DNA of 64,000 nt from Vibrio profundi. GTDB lineage: Bacteria; Pseudomonadota; Gammaproteobacteria; Enterobacterales; Vibrionaceae. How positions within the stretch are numbered: the stretch's first letter is position 1; each line of letters opens with the position of its first letter. Positions 52,209-60,779 of the stretch are shown here, one piece after another. The notes below the pieces were generated by a model. It worked only from the letters and a program-made list of their open reading frames with translations. It had not been told where the DNA came from and searched no databases. The stretch covers positions 186,001 through 250,000 of the forward strand of contig NZ_RZIS01000002.1 of the NCBI RefSeq assembly GCF_005281835.1. The letters run 5' to 3'. A program made the position numbers and the translations under genes.

Positions 52209-54182
52209 TTAATTGCCAATCGCTACTTCATCTAACGCACGAAATACTGTGTCATCTAAGTGCCCTTCTAGCACCTGCTTACACACTTTTCGACGTACCG
52301 CCAAGCCGGAAATCAATCGTTCAATCGACAGGTGTTTGTTTGAATGACGGTCGTTATACAACTCAATCATTTTACTTAGCGTCTCGTATTGAACCACTTC
52401 CTCTCCAACTCTTAGCCAATCTAGCTTCTCTATGAGCTCTGAGCACTCTTCTTTGATTGAATTGTGGGAATGACCAGTCATTGCCGACAAGGCTGTTATA
52501 CTGCGTTCTAGAGCCTCTGGTGAAGTATACTTAGATAAGGTAATTGTGATTTCATCAGCGTTGATCTCAACCGAATGCTTTTTCAGCTTAACTCGGCGAC
52601 CTAATTTCCCTCTTGGTGAAGGTGCTTTGCGTTGAATCGGTTCAAATTCACCATCAATGATTTCCGCCAACTCATCCAGTTTCTGCTTAGAAACCATTTC
52701 GTTACGCAGCGGGTTAGGTAATGTCGGAGCCATGTTACGTTTACCAGCGTTTGTGGTACGCGCTCGCGAGTACCTAAGCACCTCTTCTGCGTTACATTTA
52801 ATATCTACCTGATAATCCGTTACTTTACCTTTTTCGATCATTGAACTGATCGTTAGGTGGTACCCCCAAAGATTAACGGTAAAGATCTCAGCATTCGTGT
52901 CTGCTTCCCCAAGTTTTCTTAGCTCACGGATCAGATCCATTGAAAAACGACGCCAATCAATGTTTCGTGCCAACTTCTGATTCAATTCACTGAGCAATAG
53001 GCAATCAGAATGACGACGCGCCATACGGCTTCTGAAATACGAATACAGTTGGAATACCAAAGTGTGTTGTTTCAGAATTTCAGGCGGGAACAAGAAGAAA
53101 TAGTCGCGCGTTAACAGCTCTTCATAGAACGACGGCTCCCATACCAGAATATACAGATTTGGCTTAATACGAATTTCGCCGTCAGCGCCTTCTGTTGGCG
53201 CTTCTTCAGATGCCGTGATAGTACGAGCCAAAAATCGAAAACGGTCGCTCTTGAAGCCTTCTGGCATGTTCTCACTTAACCATCGGCCTGTTAGCTCATG
53301 CAGTTGGAAATCAGTAAACTCGATACGGTCAATACTGTCGCGAATTGAGTCGCGAGCTGGTCCGCTGTCTTTCTTACCACGCAGAGACAAAATATCAGTG
53401 ATGTACAACGGCGTTTTGTTTGGCGTGTGTTTGGCGTCTAGCTGGTAATCTTCTTGGTGATGATCATGGTATTGAACAGTTAACGTAAACAAGGCGAACA
53501 AGGTCATCAGATCATCAACAGTCATAATATTTTTCGATGATCGTGTTTCGATCACAGCTCGTGTTCCGGAGATCGAAACCATTGATTTTTGATAACTTTT
53601 GCGTGTTCTTGGTGGCGCTAAAGCTTGATCGATGATGCCAGCCCAGTTCGTAGGAGAAACAATAAACTGATCCGCCTCATCTTTCATACTTGGTGGGGTG
53701 TTCAATCCATGCTCATTAAGCAAGCGCTTGTTGACTTGAGTTTGAGCGAGTGCTTTTGAACGTTTTTGCTTTTCATTCTGCTTAACGGACTCTGTCACTA
53801 AGCTGGTGGCCCCTAACACAGAGATCAATTGGTTTGGATTCACAAAACGATGAAGCATGGTTTTTCCCGCAAGGCCTTCTTCAAAGCGAACTGGAATTTG
53901 AGTGAAAAGCCCTATATTAACGGCTGCGCGTAATCGTTGCTGCAAGGCTGCACGCGTGACTTGACCATCGGTAGACTCCACAATCTCTGTGGTGGAAACA
54001 TAACCATCTTTACTAGAAAAACCTCGTAGTGAAATGAGGTTTAGTAATTCAACGATGCTTTTAGTGACACCTTTGAAATGTTGATATTGTTCAATCCATT
54101 CTACGGCTGATTCAGAAACCTCAAATAGGTGACCATCTTTGTGGCTGCGAGCTTTAATTAATAATTTTTCTTCAGGCTTCAT
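52209..54182 (-). CDS. rctB: Chromosome II replication initiator RctB
   Basis: 657 residues, the length expected for vibrio RctB. The protein opens the origin of chromosome II by binding its 12-mers and inhibits itself through 29/39-mer-type sites. I recognise it from gene order and overall sequence (MKPEEKLLIKARSHKDGHLFEVSESAVEWIEQYQHFKG) rather than a generic motif. Several winged-helix-like stretches occur, for example in the first 200 residues (GQVTRAALQQRLRAAVNIG). It reads away from the origin, directly beside the 12-mer array, and parA2 lies on the other side. The upstream region has repeated GATC sites that likely form the autoregulatory operator. Confidence 0.95.
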   Translation of the reverse strand: MKPEEKLLIKARSHKDGHLFEVSESAVEWIEQYQHFKGVTKSIVELLNLISLRGFSSKDGYVSTTEIVESTDGQVTRAALQQRLRAAVNIGLFTQIPVRFEEGLAGKTMLHRFVNPNQLISVLGATSLVTESVKQNEKQKRSKALAQTQVNKRLLNEHGLNTPPSMKDEADQFIVSPTNWAGIIDQALAPPRTRKSYQKSMVSISGTRAVIETRSSKNIMTVDDLMTLFALFTLTVQYHDHHQEDYQLDAKHTPNKTPLYITDILSLRGKKDSGPARDSIRDSIDRIEFTDFQLHELTGRWLSENMPEGFKSDRFRFLARTITASEEAPTEGADGEIRIKPNLYILVWEPSFYEELLTRDYFFLFPPEILKQHTLVFQLYSYFRSRMARRHSDCLLLSELNQKLARNIDWRRFSMDLIRELRKLGEADTNAEIFTVNLWGYHLTISSMIEKGKVTDYQVDIKCNAEEVLRYSRARTTNAGKRNMAPTLPNPLRNEMVSKQKLDELAEIIDGEFEPIQRKAPSPRGKLGRRVKLKKHSVEINADEITITLSKYTSPEALERSITALSAMTGHSHNSIKEECSELIEKLDWLRVGEEVVQYETLSKMIELYNDRHSNKHLSIERLISGLAVRRKVCKQVLEGHLDDTVFRALDEVAIGN

Positions 54183-54281
54183 TTTTAGATCCGTATCACA
54201 CTAGCCGTAATATCACTATAGTTCCATGAGGATAATGAAAAAATGATCATAAATAAAGAGATTTTATTGGCTTTTAAATAA

Positions 54282-54335
54282 CTGATCTATTTGATTAAAC
54301 TGATCTATATTGATTATATGATCTAATGATCTAGA
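54282..54335. promoter_or_regulatory. GATC-rich direct repeats upstream of rctB
   Basis: CTGATCTATTTGATTAAA, CTGATCTATATTGATTAT and ATGATCTA follow one another at 18-bp spacing (GATC at 54284, 54302, 54320, plus 54328). They lie about 100-150 bp before the rctB start, where a RctB 29-mer-type operator is known in V. cholerae. Identity with that operator is inferred from position. Confidence 0.55.
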
Positions 54336-54358
54336 CGGGCGATTGCTTTTAAGTGGTT

Positions 54359-54390
54359 GTTATTTATTGATTTTATTTTATAGCTTTGGA
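54359..54390. other. AT-rich stretch, candidate DNA-unwinding element
   Basis: About 30 bp nearly free of G and C (GTTATTTATTGATTTTATTT and onward) immediately before the 12-mer array. Position and composition fit an unwinding element, though the true element may be elsewhere in the region. Confidence 0.4.
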
Positions 54391-54516
54391 AAGCATGATC
54401 ATATAAACCCCGAAACTATGATCATTGATATTCAGAAAGCATGATCAGAATATCCCAGAACGATGATCATTAGAACTATAAAGCATGATCATGTGAGCCC
54501 TGAAAGCATGATCATC
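54391..54516. repeat. Array of six RctB 12-mer sites
   Basis: Six copies of the AAAGCATGATCAT-type site, with GATC at 54397, 54420, 54443, 54465, 54487 and 54510: spacings 23, 23, 22, 22, 23 bp, about two helical turns. Two copies differ before the GATC (ACTATGATCAT, CGATGATCAT). This equals the six-site iteron array reported for V. cholerae oriCII. Confidence 0.92.
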
Positions 54517-54529
54517 TTGTTTATACATG

Positions 54530-54538
54530 TTATCCACA
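54530..54538 (+). other. DnaA box
   Basis: TTATCCACA, the perfect strong DnaA box, 16 bp to the right of the last array site. A single DnaA box is a known feature of vibrio oriCII. Confidence 0.88.
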
Positions 54539-55194
54539 GTCGAATATAAAATTTCCGCTCAAACAAATTCTATTACGCGTTTCTTTAAGCAAAACGATTC
54601 GGAAAGATGATCAAGGAATTCGTGTTTTTTGTGAAATATGATGAAATTACCTCCAATTTGTTTGTTTGCTCATCTATTGGAACTGACCGAGTGCATAGTA
54701 CTGTATCTGGACATGACACCGAATACTTACGAAAGCATGATCAGGTATATGGTGTGTAAATGTATTTCAGTAATGCGTTAGTTTGATTTGTGTATTGAGG
54801 TCGTGCTTTTCGAGATAAAGTCCCAGTCTATCTACATTCCTCCGTAATTTGGCTATAAAAACTCATGCTTCCGGAAGTGTAATTAGCTTGATCATTTTTC
54901 CGATCAAGGATCCCTCTATCTGTGATCTTACTAACCTCCAGTGTTCGCGCTATTTCCCTTGATCATTCTTCCTTATTGTTCGTTTTCTTGCCGGTTTGTG
55001 ATTTTGTCGGTTCTTGATCATGTTTCCGTGGCTGACTAGCTTTTGTTGCTAGATAAGCAGAGTTTGCCTTAGCAAGCTTGGAAGAGAGAGCGATACTCAC
55101 GGATAGACAATTTGCTGTAAATATAGTCCAAATCACATTTACCGTAGTTGGTGAAGAAATTTCAATCGTTCCGGTTAATTTTCTTGTATTTAAA

Positions 55195-55207
55195 TTTACA
55201 ATGTAAA
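55195..55207. other. parS2 centromere site, perfect
   Basis: TTTACAATGTAAA matches the chromosome-II ParB2 site consensus TTTACANTGTAAA. It lies 210 bp upstream of parA2. Confidence 0.88.
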
Positions 55208-55416
55208 TAAGTGATGCTGTAACACTTTAAATCTGTTCGATTTTGGGTCTCATTATGAAGGTGAAATTGGTCCCTGAATATTGGTATATTCATCAATAAG
55301 ACCACATATGCTCATTTTTATGTGATTTCGCTCATAAATGTATGTTCAGCTTTTTATTGTATTTGGTTGTGTTTGTTGTACAATCTGTCTTTAGTTAATC
55401 ATTACGGAAATTGGCA

Positions 55417-56634
55417 ATGAAAAGAGAACAAACGATTGATAATCTCTATCAATTAGCCGAACAGACTCAGCAAGTTCAGGCAGATCGAATTGAGATTGTT
55501 TTGGAAGAGAGAAGCGACGAGCACTTTCCTCCGATGTCTAAAGCTTTAATGGAAACACGTTCTGGCTTGACTCGCCGTAAACTGGATGACGCTATCAGCA
55601 AGCTTGAAGCGGCCGGACATCAGTTTACAAAAAACAATGCCAATCATTATTCGATTTCATTAGAAGAAGCCCACATGCTTATGGACGCCGCTGGCGTTGC
55701 TAAGTTTCATGAGCGTAAGAAACATGGTGACAATAAACCATGGATTATTAATGTTCAGAACCAGAAGGGTGGTACCGGTAAGTCGATGACAGCGGTTCAT
55801 TTAGCGGCTTGTCTTTCATTGAATTTGGATAAACGCTACCGTATTTGTCTTATCGATTTAGATCCACAAGGCTCTTTACGTCTGTTCTTGAACCCGCAAA
55901 TCAGCGTTGCGGAGCATGAGAATATCTACTCTGCGGTTGATATCATGCTGGACAACGTTCCAGAAGACCAAGAAGTTGATGCGGAGTTTTTACGTAAGAA
56001 CGTATTGTTGCCAACTCAGTATCCGAACCTGAAAACTATTTCTGCTTTCCCAGAAGATGCGATGTTCAACGCCGAAGCGTGGCAGCACCTTTCTCAAAAT
56101 CAGTCGTTAGATATTGTTCGTCTGCTTAAAGAAAAGCTGATTGACAAAATTGCCGACGATTTTGATGTCATCATGATTGATACTGGCCCACACGTCGATC
56201 CACTAGTATGGAACGCGATGTACGCATCCAATGCTTTGCTGATCCCATGTGCGGCAAAACGTTTGGACTGGGCTTCAACAGTGAACTTCTTCCAGCACCT
56301 TCCAACGGTTTACGAAATGTTCCCAGAAGATTGGAAAGGGCTAGAGTTTGTACGTTTGATGCCAACCATGTTTGAAGATGACAATAAGAAGCAAGTTTCC
56401 GTTCTTACTGAGATGAATTACCTATTGGGTGATCAAGTTATGATGGCGACGATTCCACGTAGCCGTGCATTCGAAACTTGTGCTGATACATACAGCACAG
56501 TCTTTGATTTGACCACTAGTGATTTCGAAGGTGGTAAGAAAACATTGGCGACAGCGCAAGACGCGGTACAAAAAAGTGCGCTGGAACTTGAACGTGTATT
56601 ACACAGCAATTGGTCTTCATTGAATCAGGGGTAA
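55417..56634 (+). CDS. parA2: Chromosome II partition ATPase ParA2
   Basis: 405 residues from the ATG at 55417 with GGAAATT upstream; the TTG two codons earlier is less likely. An N-terminal helix-turn-helix-like region (about 30-90, LTRRKLDDAISKLEAAGHQF) precedes the deviant Walker A K-G-G-T-G-K-S at about 117-123 (NVQNQKGGTGKSM) and the Walker A' loop IDLDPQGSL. This long ParA with a DNA-binding N-terminus is the type used by vibrio chromosome II. It positions the replicon with ParB2 and parS2. parB2 follows 7 bp downstream. Confidence 0.95.
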   Translation: MKREQTIDNLYQLAEQTQQVQADRIEIVLEERSDEHFPPMSKALMETRSGLTRRKLDDAISKLEAAGHQFTKNNANHYSISLEEAHMLMDAAGVAKFHERKKHGDNKPWIINVQNQKGGTGKSMTAVHLAACLSLNLDKRYRICLIDLDPQGSLRLFLNPQISVAEHENIYSAVDIMLDNVPEDQEVDAEFLRKNVLLPTQYPNLKTISAFPEDAMFNAEAWQHLSQNQSLDIVRLLKEKLIDKIADDFDVIMIDTGPHVDPLVWNAMYASNALLIPCAAKRLDWASTVNFFQHLPTVYEMFPEDWKGLEFVRLMPTMFEDDNKKQVSVLTEMNYLLGDQVMMATIPRSRAFETCADTYSTVFDLTTSDFEGGKKTLATAQDAVQKSALELERVLHSNWSSLNQG

Positions 56635-56641
56635 TTAGACT

Positions 56642-57619
56642 ATGGCAATTAAAACATCTGACTTGAATGCAAAGCTTTTTGGTAAAGCCAATAAACGTCG
56701 TGTAGTTACACCGCAAGAAGCGCAAACAGCTGCGAAAGAACAGGCGCAGGTGATTGAATTATCTGTTGCTGGTGAAGAGCTAGTATCGTTTGAGCTAGTC
56801 CGTATTCCGGCAGATCAAATCGCGAATAAGACAGTAGTCTTTGCTGATAATGCTCGTGAGCAGTCTTTCTTAAATGAGCACGCTCTATCTGATGTATTGA
56901 CGACATTACGTGAGCGTGGGCAACAATACCCAGCAGTTGGCCGTAAAGCAGAGAACGGTAAGATTGAAGTTCTCGATGGTAGCCGTCGTCGTATGTCTTG
57001 TATCTTGGCGGAAAAAGAGTTCTTAATTTACGTTGCTGAAGGCATTAATACCGAGCACGCTAAATTCCTTTCTGACGTGGCGAATGCTCATAAGCCTTTA
57101 TCTCTTTATGAGAAAGGTAAAGAGATGCAAGCTAAATTGGAAAGTGGCGAAGCTGAAGACCAAAAAGCTCTGGCGAAAATGTTTCAGTGTAGTGAAGCTT
57201 TGGTAAGTGGCGCCCTTAAGGCCGCTGATTTACCGTTGGAGCTATTACAAGCATACCCAAATGTGAGCGACTTAGGCCGACCAACCATCGTGAAGTTACA
57301 TAAGCAGTTTGCAACTTTAGATGAAGATCAGCAGCAAGAGCTATTGAAAAAGTGTGCGAACACCGAAGGATTTGTGTGGCAACGTAGCCAAGCTCAAGGG
57401 GTTTCTCGTCTAACCAAAGAGGTGACTGAAACTATTGAATCTTGGATTCTAGAGTTGGCACCTGCGCCAGTTAAAGCGCCTTCAAGCAAAGTCGACTTAG
57501 TTAAAGGCCGTGCAACTTATAGCCGTAAAGGTTCAAACTTAGCATTGAACTTAAAGAAAGTTGATGACGCGACCATGAAAGAAATCTTGGCGTTTGTAGA
57601 GTCAAAGTTAGATTCATAG
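56642..57619 (+). CDS. parB2: Chromosome II partition protein ParB2
   Basis: 325 residues, ParB/RepB/Spo0J family. The ParB CTPase-like core holds VLDGSRRRMSCILAEK (C-motif-like GSRRR), then a helix-turn-helix EDQKALAKMFQCSEALVSGALKAADLP that recognises parS2. The C-terminal part dimerises. Binds TTTACANTGTAAA sites. Cotranscribed with parA2; a terminator follows at 57646-57668. Confidence 0.95.
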   Translation: MAIKTSDLNAKLFGKANKRRVVTPQEAQTAAKEQAQVIELSVAGEELVSFELVRIPADQIANKTVVFADNAREQSFLNEHALSDVLTTLRERGQQYPAVGRKAENGKIEVLDGSRRRMSCILAEKEFLIYVAEGINTEHAKFLSDVANAHKPLSLYEKGKEMQAKLESGEAEDQKALAKMFQCSEALVSGALKAADLPLELLQAYPNVSDLGRPTIVKLHKQFATLDEDQQQELLKKCANTEGFVWQRSQAQGVSRLTKEVTETIESWILELAPAPVKAPSSKVDLVKGRATYSRKGSNLALNLKKVDDATMKEILAFVESKLDS

Positions 57620-57645
57620 TTTTACGTTAGATACTCTCTTCCTCT

Positions 57646-57668
57646 AAAGCCGCCTTGTGCGGCTTTTT
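57646..57668 (+). terminator. Terminator of parAB2
   Basis: AAAGCCGC-cttgt-GCGGCTTT followed by TTC/TTT-rich sequence, 27 bp after the parB2 stop codon. Confidence 0.88.
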
Positions 57669-57713
57669 CTTTAGCTGTGCTACCATGTCCGCATCGCAAC
57701 ATTGGGCATCGTT

Positions 57714-59762
57714 ATGAACTCTTCAATTTCTTACCTTCTTCAACTTTCCAAAATCGCTAAACAAAATCGTCACCGTTATGGTGTTGTGGTTAATGGCGAG
57801 GACATTTGGCAACAGTCTCTGGTTCAGAGCGTTATCGACACTTATTATGCCGACAATATTTTTCAGATTGGTGGCGCTGCATTTAACGGCATAACACAAG
57901 TCGCGATGAAGAAGGGGCAGGGATTGCTTGGGCGAGAATGCCAACTTTTGATTTGTGATTGCCGAGAAGGTTTTGATGCGAATGGGTTTAGTGCTGCATT
58001 AGGTGCCTTGGTTGGGGGAGGAGTATTACTGATTTTGCCTCCCAAAATGTCGTCTGATTCCATCGAGGCGGATCAACACTGGCTTCATTCGCACTTCAAT
58101 AAGCTTTATCAAATTATTCAAAATCAAGCTGCTCCTGAACTTCCTGACTTGGAAGTGGTTAGAGATAAAGAAAGCGATATCTTTGAACAGCAGAAACAGG
58201 CTGTCTCCTTAATTCATAAAGTAGTGACTGGCCATAGAAAGCGTCCTTTGGTGGTTACAGCGGATCGCGGCCGTGGAAAAAGTAGTGCATTAGGTATCGC
58301 GGCTGCGCAGCTTCTACAACAGAAGCCTTATCGTATTTTGATCACCGCATCGTCTTCTAAATCTATTGCACCTGTTTTCGAACACGCGAACAACCTTTTA
58401 CCTGATTCTGAATTTGTGAGTGCTAATCATCTCCGTTATCAAGCTGGTGAGCTTAAGTTTGTCGCACCAGATGAGTTACTGAGAGAAGCGTATTCGTGCG
58501 ATTTATTGCTGGTTGATGAAGCGGCATCGATTCCATTGCCTATGTTGAAGAGTATGGTTGAGCGTTATCACCGCGCGGTATTTTCAACAACCGTTCATGG
58601 CTATGAGGGAAGCGGTCGTGGCTTTGGGATCAAGTTCCAAACTTGGCTATCTGAGCAAAGACCTGGCTGGAAAGCATTTCAGATCGAGCAACCTATTCGA
58701 TGGGCAAGTGGAGACCCACTAGAAGCTTGGCTATTTGATGCGTTTCTTTTGAATTCAGAAATCGATGAAGAGTTGAATGCTGCTTCTGTTTCTGAAGGCT
58801 CACTCACTTGGCGAGTATTAGAGCGCACTGATTACCTGCAATCACCTGAACTACTAAAGCAGTGCTTTGCGCTGTTGGTCAATGCACATTACCAAACATC
58901 GCCAAATGACCTAATGCAGCTATTGGCGAACCCTGACATGAAACTTCATGTTTTACTAAGCCAGCAAACTTGTATTGGCTGCGTTCTGTCTGTAGCTGAA
59001 GGTAATTTAGAATCAGGTTTGATACAAGATATTCAGCTAGGTAAACGTCGCCCGAGAGGTCATCTTGTTCCTGCGTTACTCGCTAATCATATCGGTATTA
59101 GTGAAGCGGCAGAGCAATCTTGTTTACGTATTATGAGAATTGCTGTCCATCCAAACTTGCAGAGAACGGGGATTGGCAGCGACATGATAAAACGCGTTCG
59201 ACAATCTGCAACACAATATGATTACCTTGCCACCAGCTTTGGTGCGACGAGCGAGTTAGTGACATTTTGGACGAACAATGGATTTAGCAGTCTGCATTTG
59301 GGGCACCAGCGAGATCAGGCGAGTGGCTGCCATTCACTGGTAATGGTCGATGCGTTGTCCGAGCAAGCGCAATTGTGGTGTGAAGCTGCGGGTCACGAGT
59401 TCACTGATAGCTTCCAGTATTTACTATCAAGTTCATTGGCTACATTAGAGACCGAAATGGTGAGAGCGCTACTCTCGGTTTATCCACAGTTGGCTCTCAA
59501 ACCTAACCATCGACTACTTCTCGAAAACTACGCTTCCGGGGGCAACAGCTTTGACAGTATCGCTTCTATGCTTGAACGCTTAATTCTGTCGCTTAAGCAG
59601 AATCAAAGAGAATGGGTGAGTGATCTACTGATAAAGAAAGTGATACAGAAGCAGCCTTGGCATGATTGTATCCATCACTTTCAGTTTTCAGGTCGTAAGC
59701 AAATTGAGCAAAAGTTAAGGCAAGACATCATATACTTACTTCATAATTTACACTGTAAATAA
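57714..59762 (+). CDS. tmcA: tRNA(Met) cytidine acetyltransferase TmcA
   Basis: 682 residues. A DUF1726 N-terminal part, helicase-like domain with Walker A A-D-R-G-R-G-K-S and DEAA box (LLLVDEAASIPLPML), then a GNAT acetyltransferase domain (RIMRIAVHPNLQRTGIGSDMI, the acetyl-CoA loop) and tRNA-binding C-terminus. It makes N4-acetylcytidine at the wobble position of elongator tRNA(Met). The last codons N-L-H-C-K form a perfect parS2 site (59747-59759). ATG at 57714 preferred over a TTG 4 codons upstream. Confidence 0.93.
   Translation: MNSSISYLLQLSKIAKQNRHRYGVVVNGEDIWQQSLVQSVIDTYYADNIFQIGGAAFNGITQVAMKKGQGLLGRECQLLICDCREGFDANGFSAALGALVGGGVLLILPPKMSSDSIEADQHWLHSHFNKLYQIIQNQAAPELPDLEVVRDKESDIFEQQKQAVSLIHKVVTGHRKRPLVVTADRGRGKSSALGIAAAQLLQQKPYRILITASSSKSIAPVFEHANNLLPDSEFVSANHLRYQAGELKFVAPDELLREAYSCDLLLVDEAASIPLPMLKSMVERYHRAVFSTTVHGYEGSGRGFGIKFQTWLSEQRPGWKAFQIEQPIRWASGDPLEAWLFDAFLLNSEIDEELNAASVSEGSLTWRVLERTDYLQSPELLKQCFALLVNAHYQTSPNDLMQLLANPDMKLHVLLSQQTCIGCVLSVAEGNLESGLIQDIQLGKRRPRGHLVPALLANHIGISEAAEQSCLRIMRIAVHPNLQRTGIGSDMIKRVRQSATQYDYLATSFGATSELVTFWTNNGFSSLHLGHQRDQASGCHSLVMVDALSEQAQLWCEAAGHEFTDSFQYLLSSSLATLETEMVRALLSVYPQLALKPNHRLLLENYASGGNSFDSIASMLERLILSLKQNQREWVSDLLIKKVIQKQPWHDCIHHFQFSGRKQIEQKLRQDIIYLLHNLHCK
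59747..59759. other. parS2 site inside the tmcA 3' end
   Basis: TTTACACTGTAAA, perfect, overlapping the last four sense codons of tmcA and ending at the base before its TAA. Confidence 0.9.
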
Positions 59763-59782
59763 GCCCTTAATCTCCAATTAAA

Positions 59783-59795
59783 TTTACAGTGTAAA
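59783..59795. other. parS2 site, perfect
   Basis: TTTACAGTGTAAA, 36 bp after the previous site. Confidence 0.9.
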
Positions 59796-59807
59796 GTGAA
59801 CGAAAGA

Positions 59808-59820
59808 TTTACACTGTAAA
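59808..59820. other. parS2 site, perfect
   Basis: TTTACACTGTAAA, 25 bp after the previous site. The three sites span 74 bp and form a cluster right of tmcA. Confidence 0.9.
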
Positions 59821-60054
59821 CTGACCAAATCTCATAGCCTTACAACATTTCTCTTCAAACCTTGACTAATCACTACTGATAAATCCTTTTTCATAACGTG
59901 TTGTTTTTATTAGGCCAGAGTTTCGGCTAAACCACTTGTTATTTGAAGGGGTATTTAATTTTACTATCTATTTGATAAATCAATATTCCTATCTACACTC
60001 AAAGATAAGCAACACCGTCATATTGGCTAATAATAATAAAGTAGCAGGATTAAC

Positions 60055-60330
60055 ATGGAATGTGTGCTAGAAGAGTCCCTTGAGATCTCTACTGTTCTCA
60101 ACTCTAAAGATAAATACCTAGAATGGCTTAAGCAAGATAGTCCTATCTCAATTGATGCCTCTCAAGTGGTACGTGTCGATACCGCAGGCCTTCAAACCCT
60201 AGCGTCACTTTTCAATTCAGCTAAACGTGCCGGTTTAGATATCAGTATGACAAACACCTCTTCGGTATTAACCGATGCGATTGTATTACTGAATCTAGAG
60301 AAACAGTTTTACTCCGAAAAGGAACTTTGA
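60055..60330 (+). CDS. STAS-domain protein of the chemotaxis operon
   Basis: 91 residues, a single STAS (anti-sigma-factor antagonist / MlaB-like) domain: SPISIDASQVVRVDTAGLQTLASLFNSAKRAGLDISMTN. The D-T-A-G-L-Q segment is the position of the phosphorylated Ser in anti-anti-sigma proteins, here Thr/Ala. It begins a cheY-cheA-cheW operon; STAS proteins of this kind occur at the head of several Vibrio chemotaxis clusters with unclear role. AGGATTAAC before ATG. The next start is 9 bp downstream. Confidence 0.85.
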   Translation: MECVLEESLEISTVLNSKDKYLEWLKQDSPISIDASQVVRVDTAGLQTLASLFNSAKRAGLDISMTNTSSVLTDAIVLLNLEKQFYSEKEL

Positions 60331-60339
60331 GGGTTATAT

Positions 60340-60699
60340 ATGAAGAAAATCCTAGCAGTCGATGACTCAGTATCTATTCGTCAGATGGTTAGTCACACCC
60401 TAAAAGATGCAGGCTATGAAGTGGAAACCGCCAATGACGGCAGTGATGCTTTAAGAAAATCGAAAACCACCAAATTTGATGTCGTCATTTCGGACGTCAA
60501 CATGCCAATCATGGGCGGCTTCGATTTGGTCCGTGCAATTCGTGGTATCCCCCATTACAAGTTTATTCCCATTTTGATGCTGACGACCGAAACCAGCACC
60601 GAGAAAAAACAGGAAGGGAAGTCGGCGGGTGCAACGGGGTGGTTAGTAAAACCGTTTAATCCCGAGACTTTGCTCAAAACGCTAAAACGAGTTTTATAG
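60340..60699 (+). CDS. cheY: CheY-type response regulator
   Basis: 119 residues, single receiver domain. Acid pocket D-D near residue 8, phosphorylation Asp52 in VVISDVNMPIMGG, Thr in LMLTTET, and KPF near residue 104. No output domain. GAGGGTTAT before ATG. It is the diffusible output of the CheA encoded next, and probably equals the CheY of the third cluster in V. cholerae, which does not control the flagellar motor. Confidence 0.92.
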   Translation: MKKILAVDDSVSIRQMVSHTLKDAGYEVETANDGSDALRKSKTTKFDVVISDVNMPIMGGFDLVRAIRGIPHYKFIPILMLTTETSTEKKQEGKSAGATGWLVKPFNPETLLKTLKRVL

Positions 60700-60779
60700 C
60701 TGCATCAGGTTTATAACTGCAATAGTTAGGCGCCTCACAAACAAAATCAAAAATATGCTCCATCAGGGTAGGGATGATT

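Larger units (their letters stand above)
54183..55416. other. oriCII-like replication origin region of chromosome II
   Basis: 1.23 kb without a protein gene, between rctB and parA2. Left part (54240-54345): rctB promoter/operator with repeated GATC sites. 54350-54390: AT-rich, a possible unwinding element. 54391-54515: six 12-mers. 54530-54538: DnaA box. Right of this to about 55020: further GATC 12-mer-like sites (54609, 54739, 54890, 54902, 54961, 55016), the counterpart of the incompatibility region. A CTAGC/GCTAG hairpin lies near 55036-55053 and one parS2 at 55195. I counted 19 GATC sites in about 780 bp, far above chance (about 3), as expected for a Dam-dependent origin. Confidence 0.9.

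Noticed and set aside
54391..54516. Regular repeats read as a CRISPR array
   Set aside because: Units are 12-mers with 22-23 bp period around GATC, and no cas gene is near; they are initiator iterons.
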